From Macrolepiota albuminosa (lineage: Eukaryota; Basidiomycota; Agaricomycetes; Agaricales; Agaricaceae): DNA of 64,000 nt. This document shows positions 45,855 to 56,900 of this stretch, piece after piece. Both the position numbers and the translations under genes were made by a program. Below the pieces are notes generated by a model. The model saw only the letters and a program-made list of their open reading frames with translations. It did no database searches and had not been told where the DNA came from. How positions within the stretch are numbered: position 1 is the first letter of the stretch; the number at the start of each line of letters is the position of its first letter. The stretch is from the NCBI GenBank assembly GCA_027475525.1, contig JAMWFC010000086.1, positions 372,001 through 436,000 of the forward strand. Direction: 5' to 3'.

Positions 45855-46950
45855 GGATAGATCTCTATGTCTGGTTCAGGACTACTGAGTCTTGAATGCG
45901 ATGACTGTGAAGAATTGCTACTCCTTACTACTTATTTCAGAGCTTGTCAACAACCTCTGAGGTGCGCACTACTTCACCAAGTTGGATGTCTGCTGGGGCT
46001 ACAACAATGTGCACATCAAAAAAGGTGACAAGTGGAAGGCAGCATTCTGAACAAATTGTGGACTCTTTGAATCTCTAGTAATGTTCTTTGGCCTCACTAA
46101 TAGCCCTGACATCTTCCAGACCATGATGAACAACATTTTCTGAGACCTCATAGTGGAAGGTGTTGTGTGTGTATACCTTGACAATATCCTCATCTATACC
46201 AAGACTCTAGAGGAGCATCGTCAGATTACTTGCATTGTACTGGAACGTCTTTGCCAACACCAGCTCTATCTTAAGCCAGAGAAGTGTGAGTTTGAGCAGA
46301 CTAAGGTTGAATATCTTGGACTGATTATTTCTTATGGAATGGCTAAGATGGACCTAGTCAAGGTGGCTGGTGTGGCAGAGTGGCCAGAGCCTAAGAACAA
46401 GAAGGAGGTTCAGGCCTTTTTGGGTTCCATCAACTTCTACTAGAGGTTTATTCAGGATTTCTCAGACCATGCCTGGCCCCTCTTCAATCTCACCACTAAG
46501 AACACTCCTTGGCACTGGGATGCAGTGCAGCAGACAGCCTTTGATGTCTTCAAACAGACAGTCACTTCAAAGCCTGTCTTCCTATTCCCAAATAACAACT
46601 CTCCCTTCCGTGTCAAAGCCGATAGCTCAGATTTTGCTACTGGAGCCATTCTCTCAACAGTCAAGGGAGGATGGTAAGTGGCATCCTGTGGCTTGGAACA
46701 AAATTATGAGATCCATGACAAGGAGATGCTGGCTATCATTTGGTCATTTGAAGAGTGGCAACATTTCCTTGAGGATGCCAGGCATAAATTTGAGGTGTGG
46801 ACTGATCACAAGAACTTAGAGTACTCTTGGACGGCCAAGAAACTTAACTGCCAACAGGCTCAATGGTCCTTGTATCTGGCCAACTTTGATTTCTCTTTGC
46901 ATCACAAATCTGGACAGAGCATGAGCAAGCCAGACATGCTTTCTAGGTGA
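45855..46950 (+). pseudogene. Element A reverse transcriptase and RNase H, 3' part
   Basis: Picks up after the duplicated GGATA with RSLCLVQDY, then KLDVCWGYNNVHI, VMFFGLTNSPD and YLDNILIYTKTLEEH (the second Asp of the usual YLDD is Asn). KCEFEQTKVEYLGLIIS and QAFLGSINFY follow. RNase H text includes VKADSSDFATGAIL and WTDHKNLEYSWTAKKLN. Several stops occur in place of Arg codons and the catalytic Asp is lost, so it is inactive. Confidence 0.88.
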
Positions 46951-47325
46951 GCAGACCATGGTTCAGAAGCTAGTGACAATGACAATATTGTACTTCTGAA
47001 GCCAGAACTATTTGCCATCCATGCTCTAGAAGGTGTGGTTGGCCAGGGAGAAGAAGTAAGCATCCTTTGAGATATCTGACAAGGTAACCAGGAGGGTGCT
47101 CAAGAAGATCTAGTAGCCAAAGCTGCCATGGCCTTGCATGCTTGAGAGAAAACTGGAGTGAAGTCCATTCACACCAACGAGTAGTCTTTGGAGAATGGTC
47201 TTCTTATCTTTTGGGGATGCATTTTTGTTCCCAATATGCCAGACCTCCAGAGGCGGATTGTAGAGCAGCATCACAACTCTCGAGTTGCAGGACATCCTGG
47301 CAGATGGAAGATACTGGAGCTATAT
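46951..47325 (+). pseudogene. Element A integrase, truncated
   Basis: The only recognisable piece is MPDLQRRIVEQHHNSRVAGH followed by PGRWKILEL, the start of the HHCC zinc domain. The similarity stops abruptly at about 47,325 and AT-rich unrelated DNA follows, so the catalytic core is deleted. Confidence 0.75.
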
Positions 47326-47825
47326 TTATGATAATATAATATTATTTACATAATTATAAATACTTAGTTACTTGCTGCTTATTAAGCAGCTTATTTTGTA
47401 TTCATTCTACGTAGTCAATAGACCAGACTGGTGATTCTGTGTAGTGTGAACTGTAAGCTCTCACTGAATTCTGTAACTTTGTTACATTTTTTTGAATCTG
47501 CCAGCTAGGATCTATTGCCTAGCATCCAATGTCAGTTGCAGAGTTCTTGGACAGAACTCTATCAGCTTCTCAAGCTTCTTGCACAGCCACACCATGCAAA
47601 TTTTAAACAGGAGATCAATGAGTAACCTTATACCTGCAGTTACCACTGATGGTGGGCAGAATGCCCATGACTTATGAAGCAACTCAGCAGACACTCAGAA
47701 TGCACAGGCATCCAATGTGGGCCAGTTAGGACCCAAGGCTTGAGATTGAGGTCAGAGCATCAACCTGCTCAGGAATGAGAGTGAGGCCTGGAGAGCTGAG
47801 AGCTCACAACATAATGGCCAGCAAC
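47326..47825. other. Unassigned DNA between truncated integrase and right LTR of A
   Basis: About 500 bp, AT-rich, no recognisable domain. It replaces the rest of element A's integrase. Confidence 0.5.
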
Positions 47826-48692
47826 TGTTAGGAGACTCTTCATTTCTTCCTTTTCTCACTCCTTATCTCTTCACTCTCCCTTCATTCATTCTCTTATTTC
47901 TTCTGACATTATTTCATTTTACTGTTTCTATTCTTTCAACACTATCTGTTAGTATTACTCTCAGCCCTTGAGGTGCTCTGGTTCTTTAGCTACTATTCAG
48001 ACAAGTGTGGGCCCTTCAGCACCGCTTCCAGACTGCTTATATAAGCCAGAGTTTGCCTTTCTGACTTCTAAAGTCCGGAGTTCTTGCCTTGTTTGCACAG
48101 TTGTTTGGTTAGTCAATTTTTGAGTTTTTAAGGTTTTGTTGTACTGTACAGTTGTTTTCCATGCTTTAGAAGCCCCAGAAGCGTCCAACCTGGCATAGGG
48201 AATCTCTAGACTTGTTCTCTTTTGTTGAGGTATGACTACATTGATGCAAGGCCAGTTATAATGTTGTACCTCCTTTCCGATTGTTTTCTGCTGATACGTA
48301 TATTTTTTCCTTTTTTTTTGGTACTGCAGATCAAACCGTATTCTGATTGCACAAAAATCTTTGAGTACACAAAACACACCCTTAGTTGTTTGCACACTAT
48401 TGTGTCAAGCACTAAGGATGTGTAATTTGCTTATTTATTTAATTGCTCCCATACTCATTTGTTCTTGTAGCTAACTGTACTTCATACTTACTCTACAGGT
48501 CAATATAGTTGTTTGCACACTATTGTGTCGAGCACTAAGGCTAACTGTACTTCATACTTACTCTACATCTTTGGATCTCCCTCTGCCAGCTGAGTAGTTA
48601 TTATGATATTGTCAGTACATACTCTAATACACTTTAGATTTCCCTCTGCCAGCTATGTGACTGAGCCACAGCCTTTAGAGGTCACCCTTACA
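47826..48692 (+). repeat. Element A right LTR, split by solo LTR F
   Basis: LTR sequence runs 47,826-48,222, is interrupted by F plus a duplicated TCTTT, and resumes 48,568-48,692, ending CCCTTACA as in the left LTR. Confidence 0.85.
48223..48567 (+). mobile_element. Solo LTR F, 345 bp, with intron-like segment
   Basis: TGTTGAGG...CTCTACA, flanked by perfect TCTTT duplications (48,218-48,222 and 48,568-48,572). Near its 3' end are block A (AGTTGTTTGCACACTATTG..., from 48,384), an intron-like GTGTAA...TTGTAG of 51 nt (48,420-48,470) and block B (48,471-48,497). After a 9-nt spacer, block A (48,507-48,540) is repeated, joined almost directly to block B (48,541-48,567) without the middle segment. 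Confidence 0.85.
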
Positions 48693-48718
48693 GTAACGGC
48701 CTCAGGACAAGATGCCAG

Positions 48719-48835
48719 GTGTAAGGGCAACCTCTAGAGGCTGTGGCTTAGTTGCACAGCTGGCAGAGAGAGTTCCAAAGTGTATTAGAATATATACTGA
48801 CAATATCATGATAGCTACTCATCTGGCAGAAGAAG
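48719..48835 (-). repeat. Inverted fragment of an element A-type LTR
   Basis: Reverse complement of the last ~115 bp of the A LTR (GTAAGGGCAACCTCTAGAGG...). With 48,570-48,692 it forms a hairpin-like inverted pair separated by 26 bp. Element E starts immediately to its right. Confidence 0.8.
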
Positions 48836-49095
48836 TGTTATCCTGACTGGGAAGGTCAGCTGCTTAGTGGTCACATGATCATTAGCATATACTCGCATTG
48901 ACGCACCACTCAACCTCAGTTGTTCATTATCACTTTGACGGACACTGAGGTTGTGAGTCATTAGTTTTTCTTATTTGTTGATTTGTGTTAAACTTATCAT
49001 GTATGATACAGTTCTGTTTCATTAAACTAGGTATAATTAAAAGTTGTTCATTATCACTTTGACGGACACTGAGGTTTTCTGTTTCATTAAACTAG
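48836..49095 (+). repeat. Element E (Copia) 5' LTR, approximate limits
   Basis: Starts at TGTTATCCTGAC and runs to just before a primer-binding-like site. Block A (from 48,919) is followed by an intron-like GTGAGT...ATACAG of 59 nt (48,953-49,011) and block B (49,012-49,030). After a 12-nt spacer, A and B are repeated directly joined (49,043-49,095). The partner LTR is outside the window, so the ends are inferred. Confidence 0.6.
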
Positions 49096-49112
49096 TTATC
49101 AGATCCGGCACA
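49096..49112 (+). promoter_or_regulatory. Probable primer-binding site of Copia element E
   Basis: TTATCAGATCCGGCACA resembles the TGGTATCAGAGC-type initiator-Met tRNA primer site of Ty1/Copia elements. It sits right after the proposed LTR and before gag. Confidence 0.45.
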
Positions 49113-49196
49113 ACAGGTTATGGGCCTTTTTCTCTGGACTTCGCCGGTTTTATCTGCTTAACTGGGGATAGTTTATCGTATTTTTGGACGGTTGTC

Positions 49197-49535
49197 ATGA
49201 CTGATCCGTTCCAACATTGTTGTAATCCGCGTCAAGCTGCCGCGTCGTCTTCACGTCCGGTTCCTTGGATTGCTCCAATGGACCCTGCTCCTCAATCTGG
49301 GTTCTCTCATGAACTACCACCTCATTTGCAATCCTTCCCTGCTGGGACTTCTAATTCCTTGCCTTCTGTTACGCATACAGCCTCTGGACCTTTGAGGTCC
49401 TTCATTCCTTGAGCTACTTTGGCTTTACGAAATGGCTACTTAAGTCATAAATTAGTTACACCAATTCCATCACAGTTTCCTTCTCATTCTCCTCAGAATA
49501 ATCCTTTATATGCGTCGTTTCCAGTCCGGTCTTCT
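49197..49535 (+). CDS. Element E gag, 5' segment
   Basis: Begins MTDPFQHCCNPRQAAASS and continues Pro/Ser-rich. One in-frame TGA (49,410-49,412) sits where the context suggests an Arg codon. The frame then stays open up to the CTTCT at which D is inserted and joins in frame with the piece at 61,338. Confidence 0.75.
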
Positions 49536-49711
49536 TGTAACGGAGTCATCCGTATTATCATCAGCGTCAACGACGCTATAATCAATTAGTAGAGTATTAC
49601 GTAAGACAACATCTTGTTTTCACTCTAAGTACTAGTCAATCCGATACTGCGGTCTGATTTAGCACTTGTGTGATACACACAAGATAGTTCTAACTCGTAA
49701 CTCCGGTTACA
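49536..49711 (+). repeat. Element D 5' LTR
   Basis: 176 bp, TGTAACGG...GGTTACA; short for a Gypsy element. The partner copy is at 61,162-61,337. Confidence 0.95.
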
Positions 49712-49822
49712 TTTTTTTAAATCTTCTGCTATCGGCTTTAGACTCTAGGCTTGTTACCGACTAGGCAACTCTCATCAAAACCTCTTGATTCTCTGTTGGC
49801 ATCACGCTGAAAACGTGCTTCC

Positions 49823-52800
49823 ATGACTGGCTCTCTTGATCCGGATCCTCCGTTCCCAGCTGCAGATGCAGGTGACTTACCTGTGCTTCAGGCTGTGAAG
49901 ACGCAATCTGCGTCAGCATACCAACCTCCGCCAAAGCGGGACAAAAAGACCCCTCGCGATGTCAGCGTGAGCTATGGAATGCCGGGTGGGCTATCCGTAT
50001 CACGGATGATGTCCATTGTACGACCTGGTGGAAAACCAGGAGATAGATCCGCGGTCTCAGGAGTGTCGCTGCCAGCAAGCCAAATGCCCTCACTGATGTA
50101 TCCGGTATTGCCCGAGAGCTCTTCAGCTCCCTCGGAGGGTCAACCGGACGTTACCCAGTACTCGGAAATGGTACAAGGCAGCGCGTTTGCGCATAGCACC
50201 CCATTCCGGACTGCACCTACGGAACGGCATTTGGAATATGTGGCCAATGCTGCCACTGAACCGGGACCGTCGTCGTTGACGACACAAGGACAGAAGCAAG
50301 GACCAGCAATAGTGGTCAGTAGGGAAGATGACAATGTCGTAAGGTTGGACAAGGCGTTAACAGCGCCTGGAAGTCCAGAGTTGCACCGATGAGCCGGCAA
50401 ACAGCCGCAAGTGAGGCATGACGGCCTCAGGAGAGTTATGGACTTAGAGTCCGAGTTGGAGTCCTCAGATGATGAGGAAAGCAAAAGGTCGCATTCGACC
50501 TTATCTATCCAGTTGCAGCTAGTATTGGACCGATATCCGGCGGTCGTGAAGGAATCGACGCGAAAGCGTCTTCAGCTTTATGTAGTGAAGCACTTACAGT
50601 TGCTGGCGGCTAGGAGCCACGATGTACCCCGTGCAGATTCGAGTGAATATATCGAATTGTTTGTGCGCATCTTTGAACTCGAAGTAGTGGAATACCTTAA
50701 GCGCAAAGCGGCGCGAGGGTCAGCAGTCTCAACAGCTACTCCAGCCGACTCAGTAGAATGTGAGATGAGTGTGCGCAGACAAGCGCCATTAATTGCGGAC
50801 GCGATGGAATTGCTCAATGCGCCTCGTCAGGCTAATGAGTCTCAGCAAGACTACGTTCGGCGTCAGAACGCCGCAAACCGTCAACGCATTGTTAGCAGAG
50901 TGCCTCAGCAGGCATTGTCTGAGGTGGAGACTGTAACGACGACTCCGGCAGAGCCAGAGGCAGCACTTGCAGTGCAGGAGGTTAAGACACCTCGTAAGCA
51001 AGTTACAATCAAGGAAGAGGTGGACGAAGTCCACATTCTTGAGGAGCGAACGTGACCACGACGCGTAGTGCGACGCGTCCACCTAGTGGACAACTGGAAT
51101 GAACGCGTCAATTACCAAAGGATACGCAACCAGGACTTGCGCGATCATGGTGAGTCGTTCATTGACGACCAGGGGGTAGTCTTTGAAGAGCGTGAGGGCA
51201 TAACGCCTGTCGATGACATGCGGCGACAATTCGCGGCTCGGACTGCTGAACCGGACAGAGATCTGGGTGGTATTGACAACAGTAGTGGTCACTATGAACG
51301 GAGGGAGCCAAGTCGTCGCAATCACGACGGTGGAGATCGTGATCGTAGAAATGACGATCAGGACAATAATAATCGTCGTGATAGTGGCAGGCAGGCTGGT
51401 GGATTACCAGCAGAGCAACAAGTGAGGCAACAGCCCACCACACGGCCGGAAAGAGTGGCCAATGAGCACCTGTTTCGCAGTCCTCGGGCATTTTTGATGC
51501 CCGCACCTCATGATTTGCGTGAAACTACGCCGGGAATGAATGAAGCGGTCAGGATCCATATGGATCATATGCATGACCACCTCACTTGTCTGGTGGATGA
51601 CTCCCTTGGAGTCAGATTTAAGTTTCCTGCTGGGGTAAGCCCCCGTAAATCCGATGGTAAGCACATACGTGCATACGCTGGAGGACATAGGTTCTCTCAA
51701 CTGGAGGACTGGGCCATCCCCGTAAATCCGATGGTAAGCACATACGTGCATACGCTGGAGGACATAGGTTCTCTCAACTGGAGGACTGGGCCATGGATGT
51801 GTGCTACCACCTTGCAGCCTGCTGCTATGGTGGAGACGACATGGACCAGGAAAGGATATTCGTGCTACACGAATTTATGGAAGGAGAGGCTCAGAATTGG
51901 TTCCGTCGCCATGTTCTCCACATTAATCGCGACAAATTGCACTGGACATTTAAAGAGGTCCTGATAGGACTGTATAATCGGTTCGTTAACGCTGCTACGA
52001 TGCAGGAGGCTCGTGATGCCTTTAGAAAGGCAGTGTATGACGCTAAGACTGGCGTCCAGACCTTTTATGATGACCTGGTGGGTCATGCACAGAATATGGC
52101 CGTCTATCCAGACGAATACACTATCTGCAAGACATTCCTGGACGGAATACCCGCAGACATGAGGAGAGCGTTGATACGCGACGATAACTTGTCTCCAGAG
52201 GTCAATACTGTGACCGAATTCTTGGCGTATGCCATCCGTTATGAGCAGTCGACATGGACTGCAAACCATTATGAGCAGCGTAGTTCACGCCGAGGACCAG
52301 TGAACCGTCAGGCAGTGAAGGTGGGAACCTTCCTGGCCAAACGGACAGATATGGAGAATAATCGCAATCCGCGATTCGTTGTTCGTAAGACAATTCCTGG
52401 AGGCCAACGGCCTCGATCGAAGCCTGCTGGACAGTTGCCAGCAAAAGATAGTCGACCCTTTTTGGGTCAGAATCAAGTAGCACCGAGAGGAGTGGTGGCG
52501 CCTGTACCGCGTATAGCGGGTAAAACCACCGGAACTCCAGGAGCGGCCCAGAGAAGGCCTGCCGGGGATCCCTCAGCGTGCTATAACTGTGGCAGGAGCG
52601 GGCATTTTGCTAAGGAGTGTCCTGCCCCACCTAAGGCACACATCCGAGCGGCCCATACGGCTGCGGCACCTAGCGATGTCGTCAGTGATGACGAGGACGA
52701 CGAGATCGTTGAGGAAGCGGAGGAAGAACCGCAGGCAGAGGCTGACGGGTCGGAAGTGGATGACGCCGAGAGCGTCCAGATTGATGGCAATGAATACGTT

Positions 52801-53990
52801 GCAGTGGATGTGTACGACAGCGACTACTATGCTTGTGATGACGAGGAGGAACACCTGTTTGCACTGATGGAGTGCCGTGGAGATCAGCACGTCCGAATGA
52901 GACGCGTAACCCTGCAGAAGGCAACTAATAAGTTGCAGTGGCCACGCTATACTCCCGAGGAGAAGGAGTGCCTGGTCACGTATGTTGATGTCAATGGACA
53001 TCCGGCATGGACGTTGTGGGACTCCGGGAGTACCACTACGGGCATTACGCCCCAGTTTGCTCACGTCAACGCGATTCGCGTTCATGAACTGGAGGAGCCC
53101 TTGATGCTCCAGCTGGGGACTGTGGGGAGTCGCGCTATGGTGCAGTTTGGCACGGAGGTGAGAATAAAGACGTCAGGAACGTCGACAAAAGAATACGTGG
53201 ATATAGCAAATTTTGATCGCTATGACATGATTATCGGTACGCCGTTCATGCGTAAGAACAAGGTGTCGCTGGATTTCGTGAACGACATGGTCGTTGTGAA
53301 CGGTACGCCTTTGAAGGCGGAGAAAGTGGTGTTGAACAATACAGATGGTTGTTTGAGGCGCTATCGTGCAACTGAAAAGCGGCGTGATGAGCGCAACTGA
53401 CTAGATGGTCGCAGGAGAGCGACTGTACAGGAGGTGGAGGACGAACAGGCCCCACCAAAAAGCCTGCTGGCTGATTCGCCGGCTATACTGATGACTGAGG
53501 AAGAGTTTCAAGGAACTCTGAAGAAGGGGAAGCACCCGGAGGTGACGGGGTATACCAATGGAAAGCCTAAACAGGCTGTGCAGTGCAAGAATGAGCGTAG
53601 TAAACGCGTGGTGGAGTCGCTGGAATGCCAGCCGACTAGCTCTTGAGTGAAGGTTGAGGATCTCGTCAAGGACGAGGTATACAGTACGATGGGAACTGTG
53701 GGTAGCACTAGGTCGCTAATGGATCGACCAGTGCCTCGGCCAGGAGTGCAATGGGCGTATGACCCACGAATGCCACGGAAGTGGAATGAGTTGGTAGCGT
53801 CAATGGTGACGCAGGCTATGAGAAGTGGGCAAGCGACCCAGACGGGAGAAGTGTACCGTCACGCACGAGAGGACGAGATCTCCAAAACATCGGATATCGT
53901 ATTTGATGGATTCTCGCTGAAGGCGAGTAGTGTGCAGTCGTCGGCGAGTACGACGAGGAAACAACCGGTTGTAAGGTTGAATCCGTCACA
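49823..53990 (+). pseudogene. Element D gag and protease, interrupted only by TGA codons
   Basis: One frame from ATG 49,823 (MTGSLDPDPPF) once the 77-bp duplication at 51,641 is collapsed. Stops are TGA at 50,390, 51,053, 53,398 and 53,644. Capsid core includes FMEGEAQNWFRRHVL, FKEVLIGLYNRFVNAATMQ and TVTEFLAYAIRYE (51.8-52.3 kb). The CCHC knuckle CYNCGRSGHFAKEC is at 52,580-52,621, followed by an Asp/Glu-rich linker. The retropepsin has TLWDSGSTTTGITPQ (about 53,014) and YDMIIGTPFMRKNKVSLDF. The protease sits at the end of gag, and pol follows in another frame near 53,900. With single-base reversion of the TGAs it would read through; as it stands it is a pseudogene. Confidence 0.85.
51641..51794. 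repeat. 77-bp perfect tandem duplication (15 of 19)
   Basis: Copies 51,641-51,717 and 51,718-51,794 in the gag of element D; responsible for the frame change there. Confidence 0.97.
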
Positions 53991-56900
53991 GAGGAGCACG
54001 TACGTGCCTTATGGGAGCGATTTGAACCAACGGTTCAACCGTGTATAGCACGCGTAGCCAAAGGAAAAGGCAAGGCTTTGAGCCTTACAGAGGAGGATAT
54101 TCCTCGACTGCGCCAGCAATGGCAACAGGAGTTCGCTGATATCGTCAATGGAACGAAGGAGGAGCTTCCTCCGTGGCGGGAGGTTAATCATGAGATCAAC
54201 CTCATTGACAATAACAAGCAGTACAAGTATCATTTGCCTCGCTGCCCGTGAGCACTTCAGGAGCAACTTCGTGAAAAGACGAATAGATACATAAACGCGA
54301 AGTGGTGGGAACCACGACCAGCGGTGCAAGCTGCACCATTGCTTTGTATCCCCAAGAAGGATGGAATGCTACGGACGGCATTGGATGCGCGACAGCGCAA
54401 TGATAATACCGTCAAGGATGTAACACCTCTTTCAGATCAGGAAGTGATACGACGGCATTGGATGCGCGACAGCGCAATGATAATACCGTCAAGGATGTAA
54501 CACCTCTTTCAGATCAGGAAGTGATACGAGAAGATGTCGCGACAGCGAAGTATCGGTCGAAAATCGACCTCACAGACGCGTACGAACAGGTTTGCATCCG
54601 CGAAGAGGATATACCGAAGACACTGTTCTCGTCCCTGATGGGGACGTTCGTGAGTAACATCATGCAGATTGGTGATTGTAATGCACCGGCGACATTTCAG
54701 AGGTTAATGACCTCAATCTTCCGAGATGTAATCGGGAAGTTTATGCACGTCTATTTAGACGATATATTCATATTTTCTGACTCCATTGAGGAGCATGAGC
54801 AGCACCTACGAGTCGTATTTGAACGACTACGGAAGGCCAGCCTCTATCTCAAATGGAAGAAGTGCGAGTTGTACGCAACGAGTATAGATTGTCTCGGTCA
54901 CGTCATTGACAAGAAGGGCATTCATCCTGATACAGATAAGCTCGACCAAATCCGAGAGTGGCGTACTCCACGCACATATAATGATATCCAACGATTTGTT
55001 GGACTGGTGAACTATATTGGCAATTTCTTGCCAGACATCACTGCATACACTGGGCCACTTATGGCCATGACCCAGAATGGGTCACTGTTCCATTGGAGAC
55101 CGCTGCATCAGCAGTGTTTTGAGATGATTAAGCGCATATGCGCAAAAACGCCGGTCATCCGGCCAATTGACCCACGCATCGACGAGCCCATCTGGCTCAT
55201 CTGCGATGCGTCGAAGACTGGGGTTGGGGCCATGTTTGGCCAGGGTAAAACATGGCAGACTTGCCGACCAGCGGGATTTATGTCCCGTAAATTCACTGCT
55301 GCTCAGCAGAATTATGCTGTGCACGAGTTAGAAACACTCGCAATACTGGAAGCCCTCCTAAAGTGGGAGGATAAACTGATGGGATATAAGATCCATATTA
55401 TCACGGATCACAAAGCACTAGAGTTCTTCAAGACTCAGGTGCACCTGTCTCCGCAACAACGTCGCTGGATCAACTACATGTCGCGGTACCAGTTCGACAT
55501 CACCTATGTAAAAGGTGAATTGAACAAAGTGGCAGATTGCCTATCTCGATATTTCAAGAGTGATACTCGAGATGACGTCCATGACGCGGATGACTATGTC
55601 CAGGCGGACAAACGTATTGACCCAGAGGGCGAGGACTTGCCTCTGCATCGATTCCATGAAATCAGAGAACATAGGGTCGAGCTACACGCCATGCGAGCGC
55701 AGGAAACACGTCGCAGTAAGCGACTGCAGAAACAGCGAGAGACTCGCGATATCAAAGCCCAGGTGCTAGTGGATCATGAGGTCCCTCAGCCACGTGAAGA
55801 GACGAGGCAAGAGGTGCCTATGGCGATATCAAAGCCCAGGTGCTAGTGGATCATGAGGTCCCTCAGCCACGTGAAGAGACGAGGCAAGAGGTGCCTATGA
55901 GAGGTACTGATATGACGCTCCAGCAAGCGCTGGAGTCACAGGACCATATGCCTGCACCGGCCGACTTAGGCAATGCGCAATTCCGCACACGTATCCAGCA
56001 AGGATACAAGGATGATAATCTCTTCGTAGAGATTCTGAACAATATCCAAGCGCATCCGCGCTTCCGGATGGAGCAGCAGCTCGTCTACCTTACCAGACCC
56101 ACGTAGAGATTCTGAACAATATCCAAGCGCATCCGCGCTTCCGGATGGAGCAGCAGCTCGTCTACCTTACCAGACCCACGGGGTCCAAAGTCATCTGCAT
56201 TCCCCGGGAGAGGTCGTTGATTACGACTATCCTGGACCAGGCCCATAGAGTAGTGGGCCACTTCGGAACTCAGAAAACGCTGGACTATGTGCGACGCTGG
56301 TACTGGTGGCCGCAAATGGCCAAAGAGACGAGCCAATTCTGCTTGACATGCGAGCTATGTCAACAGTCGAAAGTATCGACTTTGAAGCCACCGGGAAAGC
56401 TGCATTCGCTACCCATACCGGTCAAACCTTGGGACTCGATTGGGATGGACTTTATAGGTCCGTTCCCCGAGTCGAAAGGCTTTAACTACCTGTGGGTAGT
56501 GATCTGCAGAATGACCAGTATGGTCCATCTCATTCCGGTGAGAACCACCATGACCGCGTCAGACTTGTCGTGGATCTATCTCAAGGAGATAGTATGTCTC
56601 CATGGATTGCCCAGCTCGATCGTGAGCAATCGAGATGCTAAGTTTACTTCCAAATGGTGGAAGGAGTTGCACAAGCTGCTAGGAGCCCCAGCTCGATCGT
56701 GAGCAATCGAGATGCTAAGTTTACTTCCAAATGGTGGAAGGAGTTGCACAAGCTGCTAGGAGCAAAGCTGCTCATGTCGACATCGTTTCATCCGCAAACG
56801 GATGGTCAAATGGAACATGCAAATAGAAATATCGCGCAAATCTTGCGAGCGTTCGTACGTCCTGATCAGAAGGACTGGGTGGATAGATGTCCACTCGTGG

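Larger units (their letters stand above)
30860..48692 (+). mobile_element. Element A: decayed Ty3/Gypsy retrotransposon, host of nested insertions
   Basis: LTRs at 30,860-31,455 and 47,826-48,692 (the latter split by solo LTR F) share clear but diverged sequence, both starting TGT(C/T)AGG and ending CTTACA. Between them are gag, protease, RT, RNase H and a truncated integrase in the Gypsy order on the plus strand. The element is AT-rich, has many in-frame stops and is split at 34,065 by element B. No matching target-site duplication is visible at the two ends, which may reflect rearrangement at the right side. Confidence 0.85.

Noticed and set aside
30855..48697. Target-site duplication for element A
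   Set aside because: The five bases before 30,860 (GACAA) and after 48,692 (GTAAC) do not match; not claimed.
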